64,000 nucleotides of DNA from Beduinella massiliensis (GCF_900199405.1 NZ_LT963430.1:3607894-3671893), one strand, 5' to 3'. Positions 28,757 through 37,655 are shown, numbered from the stretch's first letter. Notes: a model not told the origin generated them from the letters alone. Translations and numbers: made by a program.

Positions 28757-30637
28757 ATGCCCGCGCTGTACTTTACCGGCGATCTGGCCTTAGTCGAATC
28801 CGGCCTGAACCTGCTCCTCGGTGAGCTTAACATTCGGCGCGCGCCGGACGGCCTGCCCGTGCACGTCCAAATCGACCCGGAGTCTCCGGACACGTTGCGC
28901 GTCGAAGTCGAGCAAACGCACGCCGTGATGCGCTGCCGCGACAAGGCCGCGTTTTTCCGCGCGCTCTCCATTCTCTGCGCGCACACCGGGGAAGCGCCTT
29001 TTTCCCTCGCTGAAACGCGCCGGTTTGCGCGAAATGGCGTCATGTTCGACTGCTCGCGCAACGCCGTCGCCAATCTGGACACCCTGCGCTACATGCTGCG
29101 CCGCATGGCGCTGATGGGGCTGAACTGGGCCATGATGTACACCGAGGAGACCTACGAGGTGGACGGCGAGCCCTACTTCGGCTACTGCCGAGGCCGCTAC
29201 AGCGAAGAAGAGCTGCGCGAGCTGGACGACTACGCTGACGCGCTGGGCATCGAGCTCATCCCCTGCATCCAGACGCTTTCGCATCTGGAGCGCTTCCTCC
29301 ACTGGCGCGCTGCGGCCCGCTACCGCGACACGCAGGTCACCCTCATGGTCGGCAGTGACGACGTGTACGATCTCATCGAGCGCATGCTCAAAAGCGCTAT
29401 CCGTCCGTACCGCTCCCGCCGCATCCACATCGGTATGGACGAGGCCTGGGATCTGGGACGCGGGCGCCGCCTCTCGGAGCACGGCTATACGCCGCCCGCG
29501 ACGCTCATGGCCGAGCACCTGCGCCGCGTGCGCGAGATCGTGAACAGGCTGGGGCTCAAGGCCATGATGTGGAGCGACATGCACTTTGAAAACGCGGGAC
29601 CCGGCGGCTACTACGGCAAGGACAAGGTCTTTACCGACGAGATCCTCCACAGCGCGCCGGAGGACATCGACCTCGTCTATTGGGATTACTACCACGAAAG
29701 CGAGGCGGGCTATGACCGGATGCTCGCCTGCCACGAGCGCTTCAAGGCCAAGACGGTCTTCGCAGGCGGCATCTGGACCTGGTCCGGCATCGCGGCCGAC
29801 TACAAGAAGACGTTCACCATCGTCGGGCCCGCGCTGCGCCAGTGCCTCGCGCACGGCGTCCGCGAGGTGTTCGCCACCGCTTGGGGCGACAACGGCGGCG
29901 AGTGCCCCTTCCCGGCGATCCTGCTGGGGCTGCAGGCCTACGCCGAGTTCGACTACGCGGGCACGCTGGACGAAGCGCACCTGCTTCGCCGCTTTGCGGA
30001 ATGCACCGGCGCGGACGGCGAGGCGTTCCTGCGCATCAGCGACCTGCACTATCCCATAAACCGCGAAAAGCCGGAGCACAACGTCGTGAACGCCTGCAAG
30101 CCCCTGCTCTACGAGGACCCGCTGATTCCGCTCTTTGAAAAGGACTTCGAGGGCGAGCACATGCAATCGCACTACGCGGCCCTTCAGCTCGACTTCCTGC
30201 GCTTTGGAGACGAGGCTCCGCAGGCGCTCAAGCCGATGCTGCGCTTTTACGAGGCCCTGGCCGAGGCGCTCCGGCTCAAGTGCGTGTGGCGCGAGGGTGC
30301 GGCCGCGGCCGTGCGCGCGGGCGATCGCACGGCCGCGCGCGCGCTGCTCACGGTGGCCGAGGAAAACATCGCGGCGCTGACCGATCTTTCGGATCGTTGG
30401 CGTACGCTGTGGCTCAGCGAAAACAAGCCCTTCGGCTTTGAGGTGGTAGACGTGCGCGTGGGCGGCGTCATCGCGCGTTTCAAGTCCGCGCTTTCCCGCA
30501 TGCGGGCTTTTGCGGACGGCGACATCCACGACATCCCGGAGCTTTCGTGTGAGAAGCTGCCCTTTATGATGGACGAGGACGGCCTGTACCAGTACGAGGT
30601 GCGCTGGAGCGCCATCGCATCCGCCTGCAACGCGTAA
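28757..30637 (+). CDS. GH20 family glycoside hydrolase (beta-hexosaminidase-like)
   Basis: GH20 enzymes release terminal N-acetylhexosamine using a neighbouring Asp-Glu pair. The pair is seen at Asp228-Glu229 in HIGMDEAW, with upstream barrel elements FDCSRNAVANLDTLRYMLRRM and the segment IPCIQTLSHLERFL, and downstream GGIWTWSG. An N-terminal alpha/beta domain of about 90 residues precedes the barrel, and a helical region of about 200 residues follows. It has no signal peptide, so it acts on imported oligosaccharides. AAGGAGG precedes the ATG. The next gene, 26 bp downstream, encodes its probable repressor. Substrate could be GlcNAc- or GalNAc-terminated chains from mucin or chitin. Confidence 0.85.
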   Translation: MPALYFTGDLALVESGLNLLLGELNIRRAPDGLPVHVQIDPESPDTLRVEVEQTHAVMRCRDKAAFFRALSILCAHTGEAPFSLAETRRFARNGVMFDCSRNAVANLDTLRYMLRRMALMGLNWAMMYTEETYEVDGEPYFGYCRGRYSEEELRELDDYADALGIELIPCIQTLSHLERFLHWRAAARYRDTQVTLMVGSDDVYDLIERMLKSAIRPYRSRRIHIGMDEAWDLGRGRRLSEHGYTPPATLMAEHLRRVREIVNRLGLKAMMWSDMHFENAGPGGYYGKDKVFTDEILHSAPEDIDLVYWDYYHESEAGYDRMLACHERFKAKTVFAGGIWTWSGIAADYKKTFTIVGPALRQCLAHGVREVFATAWGDNGGECPFPAILLGLQAYAEFDYAGTLDEAHLLRRFAECTGADGEAFLRISDLHYPINREKPEHNVVNACKPLLYEDPLIPLFEKDFEGEHMQSHYAALQLDFLRFGDEAPQALKPMLRFYEALAEALRLKCVWREGAAAAVRAGDRTAARALLTVAEENIAALTDLSDRWRTLWLSENKPFGFEVVDVRVGGVIARFKSALSRMRAFADGDIHDIPELSCEKLPFMMDEDGLYQYEVRWSAIASACNA

Positions 30638-30663
30638 ACGCCCCGCGAAAGGAGCTGCTGCCC

Positions 30664-31740
30664 TTGTCTGTGTATCAGGAGGTCAAACGGCGCATCATCG
30701 CGGACATCGAGTCCCTGCCGCCGCATACGCGGCTGCCCGCGCGCCCGCTCCTGTGCGAACAGTACTTTGCCAGCCGAACCACCATCGACCGCGTCATCAC
30801 CTCCCTTTGCGCGGAAGGATACCTCTATGCCGTCAAGAAGTCCGGCACGTACGTCGCCGACCCCGCGCTGAGCGTATCCGTCCCCTCCGCGCCCTCCGGC
30901 CGGCATGTCGGCGTCATCCTGCCCACGCACGGCATCAACAGCTCCGCCCTGATCGAGCAGAGCCTGACGGATTACGCCCGCGTGCTGGGCATCGACGTTA
31001 CGATCTGCTCGTCCGGCCACGACGCGCAGCGCCAGCACAGCCTCGTGCGGCGGCTGATCAATGCGGGAATAGACGGCCTGATCCTGCAGCCGCCCACGCA
31101 GTGCGCCTCCTACCAGGAGACGTCCGCCCTCCTGACGGACAGGCGTGTGCCCACCGTCTTTCTCTTTGGCCGTCTGCCGGATATGCGCGGAATGCCCCTG
31201 GTCGCGCCCAACAACATCACGGCGGGGCTGGAGCGTATGCGCCACCTGCATTCGCGCGGCTATAGGCGCATTGCCTGCGTCAGCAACCACGGCGACGAAT
31301 CGATCGAAAGCTGTCTGGGCTGTTATCTGGCCGCCAAGCGGCTGTTCGGCTTGCCGCACGACCCGGCGCACGTCCTCATTCACGACCGCGTGCCGCGCGA
31401 ACAGTTCATCCGGCAGATCGAGGAGATGCTCTCGCGGCCTTCGCCTCCGGACGCCTTTTACTGCTTCAACGACACCATGGCGGGCGTCGTCTACGAGGCC
31501 GTCGTCCGGCGGGGCCTGCGCGTTTCGGACGACGTGGGCGTGATCGGCAGCGACAATTCGCTCGCCTGCGACCAGCTGACGCCGCCGCTCACCTCCATGG
31601 ACATTCAGGCTTACCGTCTGGGCCGGACTGCGCTGGACATCCTGATGCAGTTCCGCGACTTTCAATCTCCCCCGCCGCTGCACACGCTCTTCGAGCCACA
31701 GCTTTACGTACGTCAAAGCTGCCTGGGCCCCCGGGCATAG
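30664..31740 (+). CDS. GntR-type repressor with periplasmic-binding-protein sensor (AraR-like)
   Basis: This 358-residue regulator combines an N-terminal winged-helix domain of the GntR class (residues 1-65: YQEVKRRIIADIESLPPHTRLP, then TTIDRVITSLCAEGYL) with a LacI-type sugar-sensing domain (HVGVILPTHGINS at about 80, FYCFNDTMAGVVYEAV, DVGVIGSDNS, TPPLTSMDIQAYRLG). This arrangement is the one found in AraR of Bacillus. The start is TTG 30664 with AAAGGAG nine bases upstream. It follows the GH20 gene and probably controls it in response to a released sugar. Confidence 0.88.
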   Translation: MSVYQEVKRRIIADIESLPPHTRLPARPLLCEQYFASRTTIDRVITSLCAEGYLYAVKKSGTYVADPALSVSVPSAPSGRHVGVILPTHGINSSALIEQSLTDYARVLGIDVTICSSGHDAQRQHSLVRRLINAGIDGLILQPPTQCASYQETSALLTDRRVPTVFLFGRLPDMRGMPLVAPNNITAGLERMRHLHSRGYRRIACVSNHGDESIESCLGCYLAAKRLFGLPHDPAHVLIHDRVPREQFIRQIEEMLSRPSPPDAFYCFNDTMAGVVYEAVVRRGLRVSDDVGVIGSDNSLACDQLTPPLTSMDIQAYRLGRTALDILMQFRDFQSPPPLHTLFEPQLYVRQSCLGPRA

Positions 31741-31787
31741 AAAAAGCGCCGCCGCACTTTTTAGCAGAAGTGCGGCGGCGTCTTTAT
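31741..31787. terminator. Bidirectional terminator
   Basis: A perfect 13-bp stem (CGCCGCCGCACTT with AAGTGCGGCGGCG, loop of 8) is flanked by TCTTT on the plus strand and by TTTTT on the minus strand. It separates the convergent repressor and isomerase genes. Confidence 0.9.
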
Positions 31788-32590
31788 GCGCCTGTCTTGA
31801 GCGTTCTGAGCGCGTAACCGGCGCCTTCAAACGCGCGGCGTACGACCGCAAGTCCCTCCTCAAGCCCGGCTTGCGGGTATTCCATCATGAGCGGCCCCGC
31901 GTAGCCCGCCCGCCGCGCACAGTCGGCCAGATCGTCCCAGTCCACATTGCCTTCTCCCGGCCGCAGGTGCAAATCCTCAAGGCCGTCGTTGTCGTCGATG
32001 TGCGCATACCGCCACCGCCCCGCAAAGCGCTCCGCCATTTCCCGCGTGCAGCCCATGATGTGCGCGTGTCCGTTGTCCATCGTCATCATCACCGGCGCGT
32101 CCGGGCCGTAATGCGAAAACAGCGACGCGAAGTCGTCCGGTTCGGAGCCGATCTCCCGGAAGCCGTGACCCGGTACGTTCTCAAACAGCAGCGTCATGCC
32201 CTCCGCTTCAAGAAGCGGCAGACATGGGTCGAAGGCGTCAAACAGCCGCTCTAAGCCCGCGCCTCTGTCCGTAAAGAAGGCCATATGCACGTTGACCTCG
32301 CGCGCTCCCAATCTCGCGCAGTTTTCCAGCAGCCATCGCGTGCCCGAGACGAGCGCATCCGGCGGCAGAGCGGCCCATTCCACCCATGGGTGGGCCGAAA
32401 GGGCGATACCGTGCGCAGCGGCGGCCCGGCGCAGCGCCGAAAGGCGCGCGGGCTCCATTTTTTCGCGAAGCGCGTAGTCCCCGCCGAACAGCTCGATGCC
32501 GTCAAAGCCCATCTCAGCCGCCTGCACGATGCAGGCGTTCCAATCGGCGCGGCTTTGCATGTGCGTCGAGCTCATGTACTGTTTCAGCAT
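31784..32590 (-). CDS. Xylose-isomerase-like TIM-barrel sugar isomerase/epimerase
   Basis: This 268-residue protein has the AP-endonuclease-2/sugar isomerase TIM barrel. Metal ligands are suggested by the Glu in LLFENVPGHGF, the Asp-Gly-His in MTMDNGHAHI, the AHIDDNDG strand with its downstream LHLRPGEGNVDW, and the terminal Glu in LMMEYP. These give a complete divalent-metal site. It would isomerise or epimerise the sugar brought in by importer B, of which it is the last gene, 13 bp after the permease gene. Sugar identity is unknown; the family includes L-ribulose-5-phosphate 3-epimerase and inosose isomerases. Confidence 0.82.
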   Translation of the reverse strand: MLKQYMSSTHMQSRADWNACIVQAAEMGFDGIELFGGDYALREKMEPARLSALRRAAAAHGIALSAHPWVEWAALPPDALVSGTRWLLENCARLGAREVNVHMAFFTDRGAGLERLFDAFDPCLPLLEAEGMTLLFENVPGHGFREIGSEPDDFASLFSHYGPDAPVMMTMDNGHAHIMGCTREMAERFAGRWRYAHIDDNDGLEDLHLRPGEGNVDWDDLADCARRAGYAGPLMMEYPQAGLEEGLAVVRRAFEGAGYALRTLKTGA

Positions 32591-32603
32591 TTCTTTCCTC
32601 TTT

Positions 32604-33431
32604 TCATGCTTTGATCGCGCCGCTCGTCATGCCTTCGACGAAGCTCTTCTGGAAGCTGATGAACAGCGCCAGCACCGGCAAAAGCCCCAGAATCGTCGCC
32701 GCGCTCAGGTTCATCCAGTCCATGTCGTTGTCCGCCATGAAGGCCTGCAGCCCCACGGGAAACGTCTTGAGCTTCGTGCGGCCGATCATCGTGAGCGAAA
32801 CGAGAAATTCATTCCACGCGTTGACGAAGACCATCATCGCGCAGGCGGCGATCCCCGTGCGGACGAGCGGCAGCACGATGCGAAAGAGCGTCCCCAGACG
32901 CGTGCATCCATCCACCAGCGCGGCTTCGTCCAGCGAGGCGGGAATCTGTTCAAAGTACCCCTTCATCAGCCACACGCACACCGGCGCGGAGGACGCGGAA
33001 TAGATGAGCACCAGGTATGCATGCGAGTTGAGCAGACCCATGCGGCTTCCCATCATGTAGAGCGTGATGATGTTGGAAAGGCCCGGGATCATCTGCGTGC
33101 CCACGAGAAAGAAGAGCAATACGTTCTTGCCTCTGAACGTCGCGCGGGCAAAGGCGAAGCCGCCCATCGTGCTGAGGAGCAGCGTCACCACGATCGTCTG
33201 CGCGCAGACGGCGACGCTGTTGAGCATCTGGCGCGGGATATTGGAATCGAGCACGTACCGATAGCTGTCCACCGTAAAGTGTTCCGGCCAGATCGTAGGC
33301 GGGAAGCGGAAGATCTCCGCCTCGCTCTTAAAGCTCGTCAGCAGCGTCCAGAAGATCGGAAAGAGCATAAACAGCACGATCAGCGCATACGCAGCGTACA
33401 GCGCCGCACGTCCCAAGGCTTTTGCTTTCAT
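32604..33431 (-). CDS. Carbohydrate ABC permease, importer B (MalG/UgpE-like)
   Basis: The 275-residue permease begins MKAKALGRAALYAAY and has six membrane segments, with the EAA loop ASLDEAALVDGCTRLGTLFRI and the terminal SFVEGMTSGAIKA typical of the MalG-type subunit. The start is ATG 33431 because AGGAGGG lies six bases upstream; an ATG at 33437 abuts the ribosome site. It follows the other permease gene after 11 bp. Confidence 0.93.
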   Translation of the reverse strand: MKAKALGRAALYAAYALIVLFMLFPIFWTLLTSFKSEAEIFRFPPTIWPEHFTVDSYRYVLDSNIPRQMLNSVAVCAQTIVVTLLLSTMGGFAFARATFRGKNVLLFFLVGTQMIPGLSNIITLYMMGSRMGLLNSHAYLVLIYSASSAPVCVWLMKGYFEQIPASLDEAALVDGCTRLGTLFRIVLPLVRTGIAACAMMVFVNAWNEFLVSLTMIGRTKLKTFPVGLQAFMADNDMDWMNLSAATILGLLPVLALFISFQKSFVEGMTSGAIKA

Positions 33432-33442
33432 CTCCATCCCTC

Positions 33443-34342
33443 CTAATACAGCGCGTCGCTCCTGAGCACGCGGTTGTATATGACCGTCAGCGCGATGTTG
33501 ATCAGGAAGATGATCACGCCGATCGTCGCGCCATAGCTCAGGTCCATGAACGTGAACGCCTGCTGGTACATGTAAAGACCGATCAGCTCCGTCGTCCTGA
33601 GCGGCCCGCCGCCCGTCAGCGAATAGACGATTGAAAACTGGCCAAAGGCGTTGATCGAAACCATCACCGTCACGATCAGCACCGTCGGGCGGATCATGGG
33701 CATCGTCACGTGCAAAAAACGCTTCAGGCAGGTGCATCCGTCGATCTTCGCCGCTTCGTACAGCTCCGTCGGTATCTGCTGCAGCGCCGCAAAGAGCAGC
33801 AGATAGGTAAAGGCGAGGTTCTTCCAAAGCGATACGATCACGATCGAGAGCATGGACAGCGATGGGTACACCAGCCATCCCACCTGAGAGATGCCCATGG
33901 CGGAAAGAATGCCGTTGAGCAGACCGGTGCGGTGGTTCAAAATCCACAGCCACATGGCGCTGACCATGATTTCGCTCATCACCCAGGGCAGGATGATGGC
34001 CGTACGCGGCAGCGCGCGCAGTCTGGATGGCACGCGCAGCAGCAGCGCCAATGCCATGCCAAGGGCCATGCGGCCCAGAACGCTGAAAAACATGTAGACG
34101 AACGTGCGGCCCAGCGCCTGCCAGACGTATGGATCGGAAAAAAGGCGGACGTAGTTTTTCAGGCCTACGAACTGCGGCGAGGACAGGTTGCGCAGGTTGT
34201 CGTTGCGAAAGCTGATGACGATGTTATACAGCGCCGGGTAAAAGGTGACGCACAGGATCAGCAGGAGCACCGGCAGCATCAAAATCAGGTAGAGCAGGTT
34301 CGTCTTCGTGCGCGCCTTCATCGCATGCCCCGTTCCGGACAT
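33443..34342 (-). CDS. Carbohydrate ABC permease, importer B (MalF/UgpA-like)
   Basis: This 299-residue inner-membrane permease has six membrane segments and the EAA motif TELYEAAKIDGCTCLKRFLHVTMP, followed by QFSIVYSLTGGGPL, which is characteristic of MalF-type partners. The start is ATG 34342, six bases after GGAGGG. It lies downstream of the binding-protein gene with a strong hairpin between them (34364-34393). It pairs with the MalG-type subunit; the ATPase must come from elsewhere. Confidence 0.93.
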   Translation of the reverse strand: MSGTGHAMKARTKTNLLYLILMLPVLLLILCVTFYPALYNIVISFRNDNLRNLSSPQFVGLKNYVRLFSDPYVWQALGRTFVYMFFSVLGRMALGMALALLLRVPSRLRALPRTAIILPWVMSEIMVSAMWLWILNHRTGLLNGILSAMGISQVGWLVYPSLSMLSIVIVSLWKNLAFTYLLLFAALQQIPTELYEAAKIDGCTCLKRFLHVTMPMIRPTVLIVTVMVSINAFGQFSIVYSLTGGGPLRTTELIGLYMYQQAFTFMDLSYGATIGVIIFLINIALTVIYNRVLRSDALY

Positions 34343-34363
34343 GTTCATCCCTCCTCAGCGTCC

Positions 34364-34393
34364 GGGCCGCGGCGTCCTTCATGGCCGCGGCCC
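34364..34393 (-). other. Intercistronic hairpin between binding protein and permease, importer B
   Basis: GGGCCGCGGC (34364-34373) and GCCGCGGCCC (34384-34393) form a perfect 10-bp stem with a 10-base loop and no T-tract. In sugar importer operons such stems often protect the binding-protein mRNA so that it is made in excess over the permeases; that role is inferred here. Confidence 0.6.
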
Positions 34394-34401
34394 GGCGCCC
34401 T

Positions 34402-35709
34402 TTACTTCAAAATGCCGGCATCCTTCGCCCGCAGCACCGTGTTGTCGTAGGCGTTTTGCACCGCTTCCTCCGGCGTCTTCTGATCCATCATGACCTCCTG
34501 GAGCGCGACCGTGTATTCATCCTGCAGGATGTCGTAGATCGCGTCGCCGGGCTTGAGGTTTGTGTGCTCCATCTGTTTGGAAAAGACGGTCATCCATTCC
34601 CTGCGCGTATCGTCCAGCTGCGCTCCGACAGCCTCGAAGGCCGAGGTCCGCACGGGCAGCGCGCCGTTTTCCAGGTAGCGCTTCACGCTGTTTTCGCTGG
34701 ATACCATCTCCCTGATAAATTCCGCCGCGATGGGCTTTATGCCCTCATTTTGCGACATGATCGTGTACATCCAGCCGCCGGACAGCCCTTCACTGTCCAT
34801 GCCCGCCTCCGGCACAGGGTAGAGCATGGCGCCCACGTCGCCCGGGAACTGGGTTTCCAGATCGTTTATCATGTAGCTCGCGCCGAGCAGCATGGCATAT
34901 TGCCCCGCGTTGAAGCTCGAGAGCAGGTTCGTGTTGTCGTAGGAGTAACTTTCCTTTGGGGAAACCCCGTACCTGTACACCAGATCGTGGTAGAACTGCA
35001 TCGCGCCGCGGCCGGCTTCCGAGTTAAAGGCCGGCATTCCCTCCTCGTTTATCAGCTCGCCGCCCAGCATGAAAAAAATCGGGAAATTGGTGTACGTCGT
35101 CGCGCCGCCGCGGTAGCCGATGATCCCCGCGCCCCATACGTCGGGCGTGCCGTCGCCGTTCGTATCCCGCGTCAGCTTTCCGGCCGCGTCGAAAAACTGC
35201 TCCCAGGTCATCGCCTCCGTCAGCGCGGGCAGCTCGATGCCCGCAGCCTCCAGCAGGCTCTTGCGATAGATGACCGTCGCCACGTCGGTAGAGTTGAACA
35301 AGCCGTAGACCTTGCCGTCCACCGTCGCGTACTTTACGAAGTCAGGATAAAAATCGGAAAGCTCCTCCTGGGTAAAGTAATCAGACAGCGGCGTGAGCCA
35401 GCCGTTTTGCGCAAAGTCCTTCACCCAGTACAGGTTCGCCAGCAGCACGTCGGGCGCGTTGTTCGCGTATGCCGCGCTGACAAACTTTGAGCGCGCGGAG
35501 ATGCCCTCGTGCGGTTCGAGCACCACCTCGATCTGCGGATACGCCGCCTCAAACGAGGCAAGCGCTTCCTCAAACCAGGGGGCGTTCTCCATGTCCGCGC
35601 TGATCGCGACGACCATTTCCTCCCTGGCCGCCGACGCGCCCGGCGTCAGAGCCGAAAGACAGCAAAGCGATAGCAGCAGTGCCAAGAAACGCCGATTCTT
35701 CCTCATCAT
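34402..35709 (-). CDS. Extracellular sugar-binding protein, importer B
   Basis: This 435-residue family-1 binding protein has a signal peptide with a charged start (MMRKNRR), a hydrophobic core with two adjacent cysteines at 16-17, and a signal peptidase I-type end in ASA. The cysteine context (SLCC) does not fit a lipobox well. Mature features include FEAAYPQIEVVLEPHEG, the loop RDTNGDGTPDVWGAGI resembling a calcium-binding motif, and SGGWMYTIMSQNEG. AAGGAGA lies six bases before ATG 35709. It is the first gene of operon B. Confidence 0.9.
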   Translation of the reverse strand: MMRKNRRFLALLLSLCCLSALTPGASAAREEMVVAISADMENAPWFEEALASFEAAYPQIEVVLEPHEGISARSKFVSAAYANNAPDVLLANLYWVKDFAQNGWLTPLSDYFTQEELSDFYPDFVKYATVDGKVYGLFNSTDVATVIYRKSLLEAAGIELPALTEAMTWEQFFDAAGKLTRDTNGDGTPDVWGAGIIGYRGGATTYTNFPIFFMLGGELINEEGMPAFNSEAGRGAMQFYHDLVYRYGVSPKESYSYDNTNLLSSFNAGQYAMLLGASYMINDLETQFPGDVGAMLYPVPEAGMDSEGLSGGWMYTIMSQNEGIKPIAAEFIREMVSSENSVKRYLENGALPVRTSAFEAVGAQLDDTRREWMTVFSKQMEHTNLKPGDAIYDILQDEYTVALQEVMMDQKTPEEAVQNAYDNTVLRAKDAGILK

Positions 35710-35724
35710 GTCCATTCTCCTTTC

Positions 35725-35742
35725 GATTTCGACGTCGACATC
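35725..35742. promoter_or_regulatory. Palindromic operator candidate of importer B
   Basis: An 18-bp palindrome centred on TCGACGTCGA (eight of nine base pairs symmetric) lies between the -10 element and the ribosome site of the binding-protein gene. A repressor bound here would block transcription of operon B. LacI/AraR-type or GntR-type repressors bind palindromes of this kind; the repressor at 30664 is a candidate. Confidence 0.55.
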
Positions 35743-35759
35743 CGGTTTTTTCCGCCTCC

Positions 35760-35788
35760 ATCATAGGTCATGCCGCACAAAACAGAAA
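35760..35788 (-). promoter_or_regulatory. Promoter of importer B operon
   Basis: On the minus strand TTTCTG (35788-35783) and TATGAT (35765-35760) are 17 bp apart; the palindrome at 35725-35742 follows about 18 bp downstream of the -10. Confidence 0.5.
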
Positions 35789-35890
35789 CCTTTTTTTCAC
35801 GCGATCTGACCTGTTTTAAGGGCGTTTATGCAAAACCGAAGAGCGTTGGGGCGACGCTTTAAAGGCCGGAAATTATTTTGCGCCGCCCCC

Positions 35891-35918
35891 TTGCCGCGCG
35901 CCGAAACTATGATACAAT
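35891..35918 (+). promoter_or_regulatory. Promoter of the MFS gene
   Basis: TTGCCG (35891-35896) and TACAAT (35913-35918) are 16 bp apart, 44 bp upstream of the start codon. Confidence 0.55.
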
Positions 35919-35962
35919 AGGGGCGAATACGACAAATAAACAGAGTCGGCGAGGGATCGCGC

Positions 35963-37252
35963 ATGCAGCCAATGCTCAGGGCAATCAAACGTCACCCGCT
36001 GCTTTCGACCGGACAGGGCCGCGTCATGCTCCTCTTCGCGCTGGAGGGCGTGCTCATCCAGTACATCAGCTCGATCAACGGTTTTGGCAACAATCTCTAC
36101 GCGACGAACATGGGCGCGAGCGACGTGCAGATCGGCCTGGTGCAGACCGTCGCCAACATGACCGCCGTGCTGTTGCTGTTGCCCAGCGGCCTCATCGGAG
36201 AACGGCTGCGCTCCCCGCGCACGCTGCCCGTCTTTACCCTTGCGCTGATGGGCGTCATGTACTTTTTCTACGGCAGCGTGCCTGCCATGGGCGAAGGGCG
36301 CATGACGTTTTTCTTCGTGTTCCTGGCCCTCACCAGCGGCCTGCTCGCCGTGTACAACGCGCAATGGCAGAGCTTTTTCGGCGATGTCGTCGAAAACCCC
36401 CGCAAGCGCAATGACGTCTACGCCTTCCGCAACCGCTTCATGTTTTTCATCGGCACGTGCACGCCGCTGCTGTGCGGCGCGGCGATGTCCGCCTGCGCGC
36501 AAAGCGCGGAAAAGCTGGGCGTGCTGCGCGTGTTTTATTACTCCTGCGGGGCGGCGATGCTGATCGCCGCGCTGATCCTCCGCCGCATGCCCGTCTCCGA
36601 CCGGCCGCGCGCTGAAAAGCGCTTTTCGCTCGCCGACGCAAAGGCCGCCCTTTCAGAGGCCGCCCACAGCCGCACGTTCCGTTCCTTCTTTTTCTGTATC
36701 CTCTTCTTTTACCTGAGCTGGCACATCGACTGGAGCATGTGGTTCATCGCCCAGACGCAGTATTGCGGCATGACGGAGCTTTCCATGAGCGTGCTCAACG
36801 CCCTTTCCTGCGTAGGCCAACTCCTGACGATCGGGCTCTTCGCCCGGCTCAACCAAAAGCGTGGCGTGGGCTTTTCGTTCCTGTTCGGCATCGCCGGTCT
36901 GGTCCTCTGTCCGTTTACGGTGTGCCTTTGCCTTGTGCTCCCGATGGCCATGCGCCCTGCCGTGTTCATCCTGATGGTCGCGATCTTCTCCGCGCCGCAA
37001 AGCTGTATCAACCTGTGCGTGGTGCAGATGCTGCTCACCTCCCTGCCCGAGCGGGGGCGTTCCTTCCTCGTCAGCCTGTACACCATCGTCATCACGCTTT
37101 CCAACAGCCTGCTTCCGCTGTTGGGCGTGCACCTGTACACGTTCCTCGGCGCGAACGCGCGCGCCCTGTTCGCGCTGAACGTGGGCGTGTTTCTCTGGCG
37201 CGCCTGCTCGCTTCTCATCTTCATCGCGCGCTATCGCCGCGAGCGGGCGTAG
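35963..37252 (+). CDS. Major facilitator superfamily transporter
   Basis: This 429-residue protein has about twelve membrane segments in two halves joined by a charged loop near residues 210-225 (RRMPVSDRPRAEKRF). It matches MFS efflux or uptake proteins; segments such as NLYATNMGASDVQIGLVQT and ERLRSPRTLPVFTL correspond to the first pair of helices and the loop after helix two. Similar proteins in Clostridia are annotated only as MFS transporters, so substrate cannot be named. GAGGGA precedes the ATG. It is divergent from importer B by 253 bp. Confidence 0.8.
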   Translation: MQPMLRAIKRHPLLSTGQGRVMLLFALEGVLIQYISSINGFGNNLYATNMGASDVQIGLVQTVANMTAVLLLLPSGLIGERLRSPRTLPVFTLALMGVMYFFYGSVPAMGEGRMTFFFVFLALTSGLLAVYNAQWQSFFGDVVENPRKRNDVYAFRNRFMFFIGTCTPLLCGAAMSACAQSAEKLGVLRVFYYSCGAAMLIAALILRRMPVSDRPRAEKRFSLADAKAALSEAAHSRTFRSFFFCILFFYLSWHIDWSMWFIAQTQYCGMTELSMSVLNALSCVGQLLTIGLFARLNQKRGVGFSFLFGIAGLVLCPFTVCLCLVLPMAMRPAVFILMVAIFSAPQSCINLCVVQMLLTSLPERGRSFLVSLYTIVITLSNSLLPLLGVHLYTFLGANARALFALNVGVFLWRACSLLIFIARYRRERA

Positions 37253-37296
37253 GGTTTTCCGCTCCTGCCAGGCTCCTTCTTTTTCGCTTTAGCGTC

Positions 37297-37551
37297 CGCG
37301 CGCCTTGTGGCGCGCGTTTGGCCATCGCCAAAGTCGATGGCCTCGTGCAAAATAAAGGCTCATTTTGCACGAGTGTCATGGGGGAATGTTTTCTTCCGAA
37401 AAATCCTACGGATTTTCCTACAGAAAACGCCCCGCCCGACCGGCAAAGCCGGTCGATACGATTACGCATGAAGGGGAAGCCTCCCCTTCATCCATCCCCT
37501 CCGGTATCATGTTGCTTTATCGATAATCTGCCGCGCGCCTTGGGGCGCGCG
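37297..37551. repeat. Hairpin-rich intergenic element bounded by two copies of one hairpin
   Basis: Seven inverted repeats follow one another in 255 bp: CGCGCGCC/GGCGCGCG (37297-37316), GGCCATCG/CGATGGCC (37320-37342), a 12-bp stem CTCGTGCAAAAT with complement (37342-37373), a nested GTTTTCT and AAAATCC pair (37388-37428), GACCGGC/GCCGGTC (37438-37454), TGAAGGGG/CCCCTTCA (37469-37490), and again CGCGCGCC/GGCGCGCG followed by six T (37532-37557). First and last stems are the same 8-bp sequence with loops TTGT and TTGG. The last is a clear terminator. The element lies in the 403-bp gap between the MFS and DUF975 genes. Short open frames across it are not credible genes. Confidence 0.75.
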
Positions 37552-37595
37552 TTTTTTCTGTGTTCCCCCTCCATGCTTTTCATCCCGCGCAAAGA

Positions 37596-37624
37596 TTGCG
37601 CTCACGCACTGAATGCGTTATAAT
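37596..37624 (+). promoter_or_regulatory. Promoter of the DUF975-rsuA-methyltransferase operon
   Basis: TTGCGC (37596-37601) and TATAAT (37619-37624) are 17 bp apart, 31 bp upstream of the start codon. Confidence 0.7.
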
Positions 37625-37655
37625 GAAAAAGCATTGAATTCAAAGGATGGGCCTC

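Noticed and set aside
33443-33953. N-terminal extension of the importer B MalG-type permease gene
   Set aside because: The long frame runs through the upstream permease gene in another frame; the true start is ATG 33431 with AGGAGGG six bases before.
37221-37469. 82-codon minus-strand gene across the hairpin element
   Set aside because: It spans several perfect hairpins and has no ribosome site; the sequence is better explained as structured intergenic DNA.
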